Assembly (NCBI GenBank): GCA_035499415.1
Contig: DATJYV010000072.1
Span: forward strand, 1 to 20,624
DNA: 20,624 bases
Direction of reading: 5' to 3'
From: DATJYV01 sp035499415
GTDB taxonomy: Bacteria > Bacteroidota > Ignavibacteria > UBA10030
Position 1 is the first letter of the stretch; every line of letters starts with the position of its first letter. The position numbers were made by a program, and so were the translations under genes. Below are positions 1 through 7,865 of the stretch, piece after piece. The notes beneath the pieces are model-generated. The model did not search any database. It was not told the DNA's origin and saw only the letters and a program-made list of their open reading frames with translations.

Positions 1-478
1 ATGGGCCAGCTTTTGATTGCCGGTGAGCTGACCGGAGGGATGATTTGCCTGGGCGGGAAGGTTTGGTGTAAGAACACCGGAGACAGAAAGGAGAAGAATG
101 AAAAAAACGTGTGTCCGCTGACGCATCGAGTTTTCCAATAGATTCGGGGTAAGGCGATTGAGCGGTTAATCAAGAACGAACAGCAATGTAAATCACAGAG
201 CGGACAACCACAAGCCGCTTCGGGAGGATGAGATCTTCCGGCACGACGGAAACGAGACTTGGTCAAGGGGCTTACTTTTTTCCCGACCGTAGGAATCTGG
301 ACGAGGGAGTTATGTCCTCCGAATTCCTTTGAAGTTGAACAGAGGGGAGAATCGTCCGTTGACATTGGAGCCGAAAATATGCTAATTGAGGTCGAAATTC
401 AGACGCCCGCAGACCGAGGAGCGATCCCCGCCGGCTATTGACCAGACCGTCCCCCAGGATCCAACCAAGGAGAACCCC
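1..478. other. Leader region upstream of the propeller gene, no convincing gene
   Basis: No ORF here resembles a known protein. A 46-codon frame runs from the first base to a TAG at 139-141, but I cannot tell whether it is the tail of a gene outside the window. A strong Shine-Dalgarno (AAAGGAG, 87-93) precedes an ATG at 98 that opens only seven codons. A 60-codon frame at 259-441 has no recognisable content and no good ribosome-binding site. The right part probably holds the promoter and 5' leader of the gene at 479. Confidence 0.5.
359..388 (+). promoter_or_regulatory. Candidate sigma70-like promoter for the propeller gene
   Basis: TTGACA (359-364) matches the -35 consensus exactly. It is followed 18 bp later by TAATTG (383-388), preceded by TGC as in an extended -10. 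The resulting leader would be about 85 nt. The -10 match is only moderate and no transcript data exist, so this is a suggestion. Confidence 0.3.
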
Positions 479-1510
479 ATGAAGAAGTCACTGGCATTGC
501 TGTCCGTGTTTTTCTTGACGGTCGCAGTTTTCCTGCCGTTGAAGGGGCAAACGTTCAAAGTTCACAGGTTCAGCATCGGTGGAGAGGGGGGAACGGATTA
601 CCTCACGGCGGAACCCGGAACAGGCCGGGTGTTTGTTTCGCGAGGCACGCACGTGATGGTCCTTGACGGGAATGAGGGAAAAGTGATCGGCGACATTCTC
701 GACACGCCGAACACGCACGGGATCGCGCTTGCTCCAAGGAGCAATCATGGATTCATCACCAATCGCGGAGATTCAACTGTATCGATGTTCGACCTCAGAA
801 CACTTGCCGTGATCAAGAAGATCAAAATTCCGGCGGGGGGTCAGGACGGAATCATGTACGACGATTTTACAGACAGGATTATTTTGACAAACCACAGCAA
901 GCCGGGGACTGCCACAGCCATCGATCCGAGCGCAGGGACCATTACCGGACAGGCGACGCTGGAGGATGATTCGCCCGAGGGAGCGGCAAGCGACGGCAAG
1001 GGGAGGATTTTCGTGAACAACGAGAGAAAGAATACGATTCAGGTGGTTGACGCAAGGACGATGACGGCGGTCTCCTCCTGGCCGCTTGACCCATGCGAAG
1101 GGCCGACAGGAATTGCGTATGACCGTGAGACGAACAGAATTTTCTCAGGATGCAGCAAGACATCGGCGGTCCTGGACGCTGAAACTGGAAAGATCGTTGC
1201 CACAATCGCGAACGGCAACGGGGTCGATGCGCTTGGCTGGGATCCCGTGGAAAAATTGATCTACATTCCGGCGGGGCGGGACAGCAGTGTGACAATCGTC
1301 CATGAAGATTCGCCCGACAAGTATAGTATCGTCGCGACGGTGACGACGGCGGCCGGGGCAAAAACGATCTCGGTCGATACCGTGAAGCATGTCGCGTATC
1401 TGTTCCAGCCCGTCTATGGGGCGCCGCCGGCGGATGCCCCAAAAGGTCCCGGGGGGCGGGGGCCGCGCGGTCCGGTTGTTGCCGCGTACCTGTATGTCAT
1501 TACGCATTAG
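479..1510 (+). CDS. Exported YVTN/YncE-like beta-propeller protein
   Basis: The 343-residue product begins with a clear signal peptide: MKK, then a hydrophobic stretch over roughly residues 4-22, with cleavage near KGQ. The rest is built from short repeated blades with motifs typical of YVTN/YncE-type seven-bladed propellers, such as 'GIALAP..NHGFITNRGDSTVSMFD', 'GIAYDRETNRIF' and 'ALGWDPVEKLIYIPAGRD'. Such proteins are periplasmic or surface-located, and many are of unknown function. I see no enzymatic residues to name. A Gly/Pro-rich loop near the C-terminus ('APKGPGGRGPRGP') interrupts the last blade. ATG 479 is chosen over the in-frame upstream start at 386 because AAGGAG (467-472) sits 6 nt before it and the signal peptide starts there. 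It is transcribed alone, convergent with the downstream operon. Confidence 0.85.
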   Translation: MKKSLALLSVFFLTVAVFLPLKGQTFKVHRFSIGGEGGTDYLTAEPGTGRVFVSRGTHVMVLDGNEGKVIGDILDTPNTHGIALAPRSNHGFITNRGDSTVSMFDLRTLAVIKKIKIPAGGQDGIMYDDFTDRIILTNHSKPGTATAIDPSAGTITGQATLEDDSPEGAASDGKGRIFVNNERKNTIQVVDARTMTAVSSWPLDPCEGPTGIAYDRETNRIFSGCSKTSAVLDAETGKIVATIANGNGVDALGWDPVEKLIYIPAGRDSSVTIVHEDSPDKYSIVATVTTAAGAKTISVDTVKHVAYLFQPVYGAPPADAPKGPGGRGPRGPVVAAYLYVITH

Positions 1511-1764
1511 CCGTATGCACGCAATTGCCGGCGCGATCCGGGAAATGATGTGCGACACCACAGCGCCTTGACGCTGCCATCATCATCCATTCCCACTCAC
1601 CCTTCGGAATTCTTTCTCGCCTCATCGGCTCCCTCCGCTTCGGGCTGATCGAGCCGGTGGTCAGTGAGACTTGCCAGCTTTTCCGAGCGTTATCGTCGAT
1701 CCCCTGACGCCGGCGGATTTCTGTTCCCCTGTCGTTTTCCTATTCTATGATCACGAGCCGCCTC
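1511..1764. other. Convergent intergenic spacer
   Basis: This spacer lies between two convergent genes. A small perfect hairpin (CAGCG, 6-nt loop, CGCTG; 1561-1576) lies 50 nt after the propeller stop. It has no T-run on either strand, so I do not call it a terminator. Nothing else is recognised. Confidence 0.4.
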
Positions 1765-3123
1765 TCAAAGAGAGTTCAAGAATTCGATCAGGGCCTGACG
1801 GTCGCTGCTCTTGAGCAATCGAAAAAAATCCTTCGAAGAGTCAGCCTCCCCACCGTGCCACATGATCGCTTCTACGAGCGATCGCGCGCGCCCGTCGTGG
1901 AGATAATAGGGGGGATAATTCACGGTTGAGAAGAGGCCCACTCCCCACAGCGGAGCCGTTCGCCACTCCTGCCCGTCTGCTTTGAAATCGGGGCGGCCGT
2001 CGGCCAATCCCGGTCCCATGTCGTGCAGGAGCAGGTCGGTATACGGATGGATCACCTGGTTTGATGCCGCCGGAAAGGCCACATTGACACCGGTTGTCAT
2101 CGTCTCCAGGTGACAGCGGGAACATTTTGCTTCCGTAAAAAGTTGTTCACCCCGCACCACGCCGGGGTCGGTTACATTCCTCCGGGCAGGAACGGAGAGG
2201 GATTGAACGTAGAACTTGACGGCCTGAAGGATGCTGTCGGGCAATTCGGGATCGTCGGATCGGCGGTCGTCTTGCTGCTGGCCGCGGGAAGATTCCACGG
2301 GCAGGACCCGATTTGTCACTCCGATATCCTGCTGGAACGCCGTTGCCACTTGCGCAAGAAGTGATGCCGTGTTCGCCTTCCACCCGAACCGCCCAAGCTG
2401 CATGGAGTTGGTGGTCGGATCCCAAACCTCGTTTGCCTTTCCACTTATGCCGTCGCCGTCAACATCATTCTCGTCCTCGTGAGATAGAATTTCAAGCGCG
2501 GGGAGGGCTTCAAGAAGACCAAGCCCGATGACGGGCGGTGCGAGCCGTGGCGAGATCATGACACCTGCGGGGAGTGTCGCGCCATTGATGGAGTATGTCG
2601 GTACGCGAAGTTCGAATGTCTCGCCGTCGGGGAAGGAGGAGGATTGATAGGAATAGCTGATCGTCACGGTTCCCTCCGGGGAGAAGCCGAAAATCGCTTT
2701 GTCCTGGAGCTGCGTTCCCAATCCGGGGACGGGTGAGGGGCCGCCGTGCGAGTCGACACCGGGGACGCTGACGCGAAGGAGCAGGGATGATTGTTGTTCG
2801 CCTGCAGTTGGCACTCCGATCCCGTCGTTATGATGACAGGAGATGCAGCTGACATTATTGTAGATCGGCCCCAGACCGCTGTTGACGGGAGCCGGAGCTG
2901 CGACGAATGTTGCGCTGAATTGCCTGTCTCCCAATTCGTGGATGGAAAGGTCGTAGGCCGGCAGGTTGGGGAATTCATGACTGAATGACTTCGACGTCGC
3001 GTCGAAGACGGTGTTCACTCCGCCGGACAGCCGGTCGTCCCGTTCATTCTCCGGAAACGGTTCCGGTTCGCGGCAGCTGGTGAGGAGAAGCAAGAGCGGA
3101 ACAGCCAGGAAAAGGAATTTCAT
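1765..3123 (-). CDS. DUF1111-family di-heme cytochrome c lipoprotein
   Basis: The 452-residue product starts with a lipoprotein signal (hydrophobic 3-14, lipobox LTSC, lipidated Cys17). Two c-type heme motifs follow, C93-I-S-C-H97 and C334-S-R-C-H338. The C-terminal signature 'YLHDGRARSLVEAIMWHGGEA' region is diagnostic of DUF1111, often annotated 'thiol oxidoreductase' or di-heme peroxidase-like. Members are envelope electron-transfer proteins whose substrate is mostly unproven. They are often encoded beside imelysins, as here. The start at 3123 replaces a longer reading to 3321, because the extra 66 residues are Arg/Ser-rich, overlap the imelysin gene and hide the signal peptide. It is the last gene of the operon, 10 bp after the imelysin stop. 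An 'HEDENDVDGDGISG' segment resembles a Ca-binding Asp-rich loop. Confidence 0.92.
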   Translation of the reverse strand: MKFLFLAVPLLLLLTSCREPEPFPENERDDRLSGGVNTVFDATSKSFSHEFPNLPAYDLSIHELGDRQFSATFVAAPAPVNSGLGPIYNNVSCISCHHNDGIGVPTAGEQQSSLLLRVSVPGVDSHGGPSPVPGLGTQLQDKAIFGFSPEGTVTISYSYQSSSFPDGETFELRVPTYSINGATLPAGVMISPRLAPPVIGLGLLEALPALEILSHEDENDVDGDGISGKANEVWDPTTNSMQLGRFGWKANTASLLAQVATAFQQDIGVTNRVLPVESSRGQQQDDRRSDDPELPDSILQAVKFYVQSLSVPARRNVTDPGVVRGEQLFTEAKCSRCHLETMTTGVNVAFPAASNQVIHPYTDLLLHDMGPGLADGRPDFKADGQEWRTAPLWGVGLFSTVNYPPYYLHDGRARSLVEAIMWHGGEADSSKDFFRLLKSSDRQALIEFLNSL

Positions 3124-3133
3124 GGCGCGGGAA

Positions 3134-4195
3134 CTAGTCTGTGATTGTCGTCTGGAGATATAAAACGAGCTTCGATTCGAGAGTTTCACGGAGCGCCCGA
3201 ATCGCCGCTTGTGTCGCCCGGACCTGTGCCTGGCGGACGTAGATCGCCGATTCAAAGTTCGGGCCGATGGCGTCGAAGGAGTTAATCGCGGTTGACAGCT
3301 CAGACTGAATCTCCTCGTCAAGCGAGAGATTGCCCTCGGCTACAAGCTCGTTCAGTCCATGGCCGTCGACAAAGTATTTTCCCAGGTAGGCATTCTCTAC
3401 TCCCGTGATGTTATTTCTAAAATCCGTGGTTGAATTGTGGGCGAAGGGAGATTCGTCGAGCGTGGAGTCCTGTTTTATGAGCGGGTCTTGCATTTTTTCA
3501 TCCGCCACTTCGTCGCATATGTCGACCATTGCTTCCACGAGCGCCAGGAATGCGTCCCTTCGGGTGGGATAGCGTTCGTTCCCTGGACCCGCCCCGACGA
3601 AAATAGCGCTAAAATTCCCCGCCTGATTGGGGTCCCAGCTGTTGAAGAGAGCATTGGCGGTGTTCTGGAGACTCTGGGTCAGTGCCCCGAGGTAATCGAG
3701 ATCCCGCGCGGAGAGGTAGGCGGCGGAGCCGGCGCCAAAAAGAATGTATTCAATCGCATGGAATCCTTTGAGGGAATACGGGAGGGCATCGACGTCGGAG
3801 ACCGTGAGCGCTTTTCCGCTCGCAAGCAGTGAATCCATCTCGGTACGGCTCAGCGGCCACGTATCCACCGTCGGGTCGTAATTGTAGTCTTCGATGGGGC
3901 CGAACAGAAAACCTTCCGCCTGCTCCCACGCCGTCCGCGCCGACCGCCAGGCAGATTGCGCAATCGCGAGGTTTGAATCTGTCGTCGACAATCGAAGCTG
4001 TCCGGAGGCCTGGGCGAGAACGGTCGTCTTGGTCAGCAAGTCCTCGTAGTTGGCCAACGCAACGTTTTGGGCGAAGTCCGCCAGCACCTGAACCTCCGTT
4101 GCACCCGAGGACTCAGAAGGGGAGACGGAATGTTTCGAACAACCGTTCAGCGCAGCGGCGATCCCGATGATTACCAGGTCAATGCGGTTTCTCAT
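3134..4195 (-). CDS. Imelysin-family (peptidase M75/IrpA-like) lipoprotein
   Basis: The 353-residue product has a short signal ending in LNGC, with Cys19 as the probable lipid site. Asn at -2 is unusual for a lipobox. An imelysin domain spans about 35-340. The GxHxxE motif is present as G144-F-H146-A-I-E149 within 'KGFHAIEYILFG', and an upstream 'AWEQAEGFLFGPIEDYN' segment also fits the family. Imelysins are periplasmic or outer-membrane-anchored, often iron-regulated, and are thought to bind metal or act in iron uptake. Peptidase activity is doubtful for most members. It lies 20 bp after the Rieske gene and 10 bp before the DUF1111 di-heme gene, a pairing seen repeatedly in other bacteria. 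The start ATG at 4195 is preceded by only a weak purine run (AAGAGAG). Confidence 0.92.
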   Translation of the reverse strand: MRNRIDLVIIGIAAALNGCSKHSVSPSESSGATEVQVLADFAQNVALANYEDLLTKTTVLAQASGQLRLSTTDSNLAIAQSAWRSARTAWEQAEGFLFGPIEDYNYDPTVDTWPLSRTEMDSLLASGKALTVSDVDALPYSLKGFHAIEYILFGAGSAAYLSARDLDYLGALTQSLQNTANALFNSWDPNQAGNFSAIFVGAGPGNERYPTRRDAFLALVEAMVDICDEVADEKMQDPLIKQDSTLDESPFAHNSTTDFRNNITGVENAYLGKYFVDGHGLNELVAEGNLSLDEEIQSELSTAINSFDAIGPNFESAIYVRQAQVRATQAAIRALRETLESKLVLYLQTTITD

Positions 4196-4215
4196 GGACT
4201 GACTCTCTTCTTGCG

Positions 4216-4644
4216 TCAGGTGGATTGGATTCGAATAATGATGACATCTCCCTCGATGCTTGTCGCAAATCGGTCAAGCGGACGGAAAGCCGGGCCGCGC
4301 TGGACTCTTCCTTCGGCGTCGAAAGTGCTTCCGTGCAGAGGACAGGCGAATCCCTCCGGGGATGGAGATACCGGCGTATTTGCGTGCGTGCATCGAAGCA
4401 GAAGGGCCAGATATGTTCCGTCCGTCCTCTTCCTCAGGCAGATATCGTATTCAAGATTGTCCGGCTGAACAACGACGATGCCCGATTCTTTGAACACTGA
4501 AATCGGAACGCGAATTGTTCCCTGTTCAACTCTTGTTGCAAACCACGGTACAGATGCGCACGACGACAGCACCCCAACGACAAATCCGGTTCCGGCCGTC
4601 AAGCAGAGCGCGCACGATTGTTGAATGAAATCCCGTCGATCCAT
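4216..4644 (-). CDS. Tat-exported Rieske [2Fe-2S] lipoprotein
   Basis: The 142-residue product has both Rieske cluster boxes: C85-T-H87 and C101-P-L-H104-G-S. The two Cys and two His bind a [2Fe-2S] cluster. The N-terminus starts MDRRDF, a twin-arginine signal, as expected for a protein folded with its cofactor before export. A lipobox-like LSSC (Cys29) ends the hydrophobic segment, so it is probably a membrane-anchored periplasmic protein. The domain is minimal (about residues 42-140) with no oxygenase or cytochrome-b partner nearby, so it is unlikely to be part of a bc complex or dioxygenase. It sits 2 bp after the barrel gene and 20 bp before the imelysin, which suggests it passes electrons to or from the di-heme cytochrome or to metal bound in this system. 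That role is inferred. Confidence 0.92.
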   Translation of the reverse strand: MDRRDFIQQSCALCLTAGTGFVVGVLSSCASVPWFATRVEQGTIRVPISVFKESGIVVVQPDNLEYDICLRKRTDGTYLALLLRCTHANTPVSPSPEGFACPLHGSTFDAEGRVQRGPAFRPLDRFATSIEGDVIIIRIQST

Positions 4645-4646
4645 CG

Positions 4647-5858
4647 TCAGAAGGCAAAACCTATGCCAAGATTGAGGAACGAATCGTTTGGCTGGTAGGG
4701 GGGAGCCGATGGATCGGGGTTGAGAATCAATGCCGGATTCCGATTTCCGGTATGCGAAAATCGAACGTCCGCCTTGACCACGACATCGTTGACCGGAAGG
4801 TAATTGATTCCCACGATGATGTGTCGTTGCTTGAGGGTTCCATCGGTGATGCCGTTCGCCGGGACGGTGGAGTTCATGTCGAGCACTTCGATGCGGGCGA
4901 AGACGACGAGCTGTGCGCTTACACCCGGGCTGATTGTGCTCAAGATGTCGTAGCCGATCTCCGCGTAAGCGCCGTACTCACCCGAGGGCGTGTTGTTTGC
5001 GTAGGCCCGGTTGATGTCGGAGGCTTCGGGGATTGTCACGATGACCCCCAGTGCGCGAAATGAAAACTTGTTTTCGTCGTACACGAGGTCGGCCTCGCCG
5101 ATGCCAACCGGTGATCCAAACATTCCGGAGATGAGCTGGAGACTATCTGCCTGTCGTGGTGACAGCCCGACCGTGCCGCCGTAGTAGCCGCTGATCTGGG
5201 TCCGCATGCCGCCGATGAACATCTGCACCGCGCCAGTCACCGCGAGGTTATTGGCGGTCGCGAGCCGCCCCTCGAACCGCCCCTCGCGTATGCCGCTCCC
5301 GTGCTCAAACGCGCCGCTGTTAAGTCCGTTGACAAGTCCGACGCTGTAATTTACGGGGACAGATTCCATGCTCCCGTAGAATCCGACGCCAAGCTCGCGC
5401 CAGGTCGAGGGAATGATATTCGTCTCCACTTGTGTTCTCTCGTTTCCGTTGAACTGGATGGGGAGATGGTTCTCATTCAGAATTCCAATACGCGGAAGAA
5501 AAAGTCCGGCCACGATAGAGTGACCGTGGTCCAGATTAAATCGTAGATATGCCTGCTCGAAGGCGATTTCTCCTCCACCATCACCTTCTACTTTTGCATC
5601 CTCCATCTCGAGCTCGGAGAAAAATGAGATGGTTCCGAAATTGTGTCCGACGAATAATACGACCCGTTCCAGGTCGGCGGTCGATATCCCCTGGTCAAAA
5701 TCGCGCCGATAGTACGCATTGCCGTATCCGCCGATGACAGTTGACTGAATCGTCTGCGACCGTGAAAGAGAATCCTCGGCCCGCTCCGTGCTCTGGCGAG
5801 CTCCAACAAGGGATGAGTTGAGAAGAAGGAGGCAAAGAAGTTTTGAGCACCTCGTCAT
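4647..5858 (-). CDS. Outer-membrane beta-barrel (porin-like) protein
   Basis: The 403-residue product has a signal peptide (MTRCSKLLCLLLLNSSLVGA, cleaved near residue 20). It continues as alternating amphipathic strands rich in Gly and aromatic residues ('GGYGNAYYRRDF', 'AYLRFNLDHGHSIVAGLFLPRIG', 'YGAYAEIGYDIL'). It ends in '...NLGIGFAF', a terminal aromatic signature of barrel proteins recognised by the BAM complex. It resembles the porin-like barrels common in Bacteroidota and relatives, but I cannot assign a substrate. It is the first gene of the four-gene operon. A Bacteroidota-type promoter and an inverted repeat lie just upstream. There is no Shine-Dalgarno before ATG 5858; the leader is A/T-rich instead. 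Confidence 0.85.
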   Translation of the reverse strand: MTRCSKLLCLLLLNSSLVGARQSTERAEDSLSRSQTIQSTVIGGYGNAYYRRDFDQGISTADLERVVLFVGHNFGTISFFSELEMEDAKVEGDGGGEIAFEQAYLRFNLDHGHSIVAGLFLPRIGILNENHLPIQFNGNERTQVETNIIPSTWRELGVGFYGSMESVPVNYSVGLVNGLNSGAFEHGSGIREGRFEGRLATANNLAVTGAVQMFIGGMRTQISGYYGGTVGLSPRQADSLQLISGMFGSPVGIGEADLVYDENKFSFRALGVIVTIPEASDINRAYANNTPSGEYGAYAEIGYDILSTISPGVSAQLVVFARIEVLDMNSTVPANGITDGTLKQRHIIVGINYLPVNDVVVKADVRFSHTGNRNPALILNPDPSAPPYQPNDSFLNLGIGFAF

Positions 5859-5892
5859 AAAAGTAATCCGACAATTTTAGTCTTGATTTAAT

Positions 5893-5911
5893 TACGACAA
5901 ACCTAGTCGTA
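5893..5911. promoter_or_regulatory. Operator candidate: inverted repeat TACGAC-N7-GTCGTA
   Basis: The 6-bp arms are perfectly complementary (5893-5898 and 5906-5911) with a 7-nt spacer. The spacer and one arm cover the -7 element TAGGTTTG, so a dimeric repressor bound here would block RNA polymerase. The regulator is not in the window. The sequence does not look like a classical Fur box. A BlaI/CopY-type or other winged-helix repressor is possible but unproven. Confidence 0.5.
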
Positions 5912-5928
5912 TTATTTGCAATAGTCAA
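5898..5928 (-). promoter_or_regulatory. Bacteroidota-type promoter of the barrel/Rieske/imelysin operon
   Basis: Read on the minus strand, TTGACT (5928-5923) is followed by TAGGTTTG (5905-5898), with 20 nt between TTG and TA. TAGGTTTG fits the -7 consensus TAnnTTTG described for the Bacteroidota primary sigma factor, and TTG fits its -33 element. The same bases also give a weaker sigma70 reading (TTGACT, 17 bp, TAGGTT). Transcription would start near 5892, giving a leader of about 35 nt. Confidence 0.5.
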
Positions 5929-6060
5929 GATAGAACCGGCGAAATTTGTCAAAAAATGGCAGTCTCAGGAATGCTTCCTATTCCTGACTTCTTGACTTGA
6001 GCTAGTGAAAGGTGGTAGGCCGCGAGAATACTAATTTCGGGGGCACATCTGCAATCACGA

Positions 6061-6077
6061 ACGACGCGTTCAGTCGT
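6061..6077. promoter_or_regulatory. Second operator-like repeat ACGAC-N7-GTCGT
   Basis: This has the same ten arm bases and the same 7-nt spacing as the core of the repeat at 5893-5911, with a different spacer sequence. The two centres are 167 bp apart. Matching arms at two sites in one gap suggests a shared DNA-binding dimer, perhaps with looping. It could still be chance. Confidence 0.35.
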
Positions 6078-6197
6078 GGACCATCAGTGGAAGCGGTTTG
6101 TCATCTCGGTAAAGAGTTCGCGGGCCGTGCGTCGCACTCATCAAGAGCACGGTCGGTCATGCAGGAGGGATGAAATTCCGTCGACAATCACTCAAAC

Positions 6198-7865
6198 TCA
6201 AGGGGGAGCATATTCGTAAGGCTCGTATACCGGCTCCCAGACATTTTTCGCGATTTCTTTTTCCAGGCTGTTCTCGTCTACCCGTGCGAGGCCGTCTTTG
6301 ACCGCCTGACGTCCCACCGCAAGCGCGACCACTCGACTGACAGACCGCAATTCGGATAGGGGCGGGAGGAGTGGGGCATTCTTGTTTGTCCTCGTCGGTA
6401 AAATATCTGCAACCGCAAACGCCGATGCCTTGATCATCGCATCGGATACATGTCGTGCCCGTGACGACAGGATTCCGAGCGCCAGCCCCGGGAATATGTA
6501 CGAATTGTTCGTCTGTGCGAACGGCACCGGCCGTCCCCGGTACGATGCCTGTGGAAAAGGACTTCCCGTGCCGATGAGCGCGCGCCCCTCCGACCAATCC
6601 ACGATCTGTTGCGGCGTTGCCTCGCTTCGTGAGCTCGGATTCGAAAGCGGGAAGATGATGGGGCGTTCGACGTTCCCGGCCATCGCCCGGATCGCCTCTT
6701 CCGTGAATGTTCCCGGTTGGCCCGAGACGCCGATGAGCGCTGTGGGCTTCGTGTTCCGGATGACGTCGAGAAGTCCGATGTGCTTCTTATCCAACCCCTT
6801 CCACTCTGAGACTTCCGCTCCCTCGCGCGCGAATGGCTCCTGCTCTGCGCGATCGATCGCGTCACCTTTGACGAGCAATCCGTTCCGATCGATGGGATAG
6901 AAGCGCGCGTACGCCTCCTGCTGGCTCAATCCTCCGTCGCGCATTGCCGACCAGATGAGCCGGGAAATTCCGATCCCCGCGCCGCCGAAGCCCAGGACGG
7001 CGATCCGCTGTTGCGTCAGAGGAACCCCAGTCACGTTGATCGCAGAGAGGAGCGCCACAGTTGCCACCGCCGCCGTTCCTTGAATATCATCGTTGAAGGT
7101 ACAGAGTCGATCGCGATATCGGTCCAGGAATTTCGACGCATTGCCCCCGGCGAAATCCTCCCATTGCAGCAACACGTCGGGCCACCGGCGCTTCACGGCT
7201 TGGACGAAAGTGTCGACGAACTCCTCATACTCCTCGCCGCGCACACGCCTGTTGCACCAGCCGATGTAGAGCGGATCGTTGAGCCGTTCTTCATTGTCCG
7301 TGCCGACGTCGAGCAGGATCGGAAGACACGACTCGGGACGTATCCCGGCCAGAGCGGTGTAGAGCGCCATCTTGCCGATCGGAATTCCCATGCCGCCGGC
7401 CCCCTGATCGCCGAGGCCAAGAATGCGCTCCCCGTCGCTCACAACGATGCATCGCACGGCGTCGTACCGCGGCTGCGCCAGAATCTCGTCGATGCGGTGT
7501 TTGTTCGGATAGCTGAGAAAGAGTCCGCGCGGCTTGCGCCAGATTGCGCTGAATTTCTGGCATGCTTCGCCGACCGCGGGAGTGTAGACAATCGGCAACG
7601 ACTCGTCGATATGGTGCGTCATGAGCGAGTAGAAGAGCGTTTCGTTGGAGTCCTGCAGGTCGCGCATGAATCGGTACCTCTCGATCGGTGCCGGCAAACC
7701 CGCGAGAACCTTGTATCGGCGTTCGCGCTGATCCTCCAAAGAGCCGATGTGGTCGGGAAGAAGCCCGTGCAACGAGAACGCGTCGCGCTCGCTCTCCGGG
7801 AATGCCGTGCCCTTGTTCAGCCGTGAATCGTTGAGAAGATCGGGACCCGTCAGCGAAACTTTCAT
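6198..7865 (-). CDS. maeA: NAD-type malic enzyme (malate to pyruvate + CO2)
   Basis: The 555-residue product is full length for the large (about 560-aa) malic enzyme class. The N-terminal malic domain has catalytic Tyr94 ('IVYTPAVGE') and Lys165 within 'GMGIPIGKMALYT'. Metal-binding acidic residues are Glu236-Asp237 ('QWEDFAGGN') and Asp260 in 'FNDDIQGTA'. The NAD-binding Rossmann motif is 'GFGGAGIG' (292-299), and 'FPLSNPSSRSEAT' is the C-terminal family signature. It acts in the cytoplasm and converts C4 dicarboxylate to pyruvate with NADH production. Cofactor choice of NAD over NADP is inferred from family class. It lies 171 bp downstream of the carbonic anhydrase gene on the same strand. 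The start at 7865 has only a weak GGAA upstream. Confidence 0.95.
   Translation of the reverse strand: MKVSLTGPDLLNDSRLNKGTAFPESERDAFSLHGLLPDHIGSLEDQRERRYKVLAGLPAPIERYRFMRDLQDSNETLFYSLMTHHIDESLPIVYTPAVGEACQKFSAIWRKPRGLFLSYPNKHRIDEILAQPRYDAVRCIVVSDGERILGLGDQGAGGMGIPIGKMALYTALAGIRPESCLPILLDVGTDNEERLNDPLYIGWCNRRVRGEEYEEFVDTFVQAVKRRWPDVLLQWEDFAGGNASKFLDRYRDRLCTFNDDIQGTAAVATVALLSAINVTGVPLTQQRIAVLGFGGAGIGISRLIWSAMRDGGLSQQEAYARFYPIDRNGLLVKGDAIDRAEQEPFAREGAEVSEWKGLDKKHIGLLDVIRNTKPTALIGVSGQPGTFTEEAIRAMAGNVERPIIFPLSNPSSRSEATPQQIVDWSEGRALIGTGSPFPQASYRGRPVPFAQTNNSYIFPGLALGILSSRARHVSDAMIKASAFAVADILPTRTNKNAPLLPPLSELRSVSRVVALAVGRQAVKDGLARVDENSLEKEIAKNVWEPVYEPYEYAPP

Larger units (their letters stand above)
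5859..6197. other. Regulatory intergenic region upstream of the barrel-Rieske-imelysin-DUF1111 operon
   Basis: This 339-bp gap separates the malic-enzyme stop from the operon start; both are on the minus strand. The part nearest the barrel gene is AT-rich and carries the promoter and operator described separately. A second operator-like repeat lies at 6061-6077. A loose dyad (CCGTGC 6125-6130 with GCACGG 6147-6152, 16-nt loop) could lie in the malic enzyme 3' end but has no T-run. No ORF here is convincing. Confidence 0.55.

Noticed and set aside
942..1561. Long minus-strand open frames inside the propeller gene
   Set aside because: They are antisense to a well-supported gene with a signal peptide and blade repeats, and they are Arg/Pro-rich with no recognisable content.
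1576..1605. Possible decayed heptamer tract after the propeller gene
   Set aside because: Only about three CAT/ACT-like units can be forced into phase; not distinguishable from chance.
1626..1660. Dyad CGGCTC...GAGCCG as a terminator between convergent genes
   Set aside because: The loop is about 20 nt and there is no T-run on either side.
3124..3321. N-terminal 66-residue extension of the DUF1111 protein
   Set aside because: It overlaps the imelysin gene, is Arg/Ser-rich and would bury the lipoprotein signal peptide.
5893..5911. Classical Fur box for the imelysin operon
   Set aside because: The repeat arms (TACGAC/GTCGTA) do not resemble the GATAAT-type Fur consensus, so only an unidentified regulator is proposed.
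6180..6204. Possible heptamer tract at the malic enzyme stop
   Set aside because: The repeated CTCAA words are spaced 6 nt, not 7, and number only two.
7011..7826. 271-codon + strand frame opposite the malic enzyme
   Set aside because: It is a mirror of the conserved malic enzyme; its long open length reflects GC-rich codon bias.
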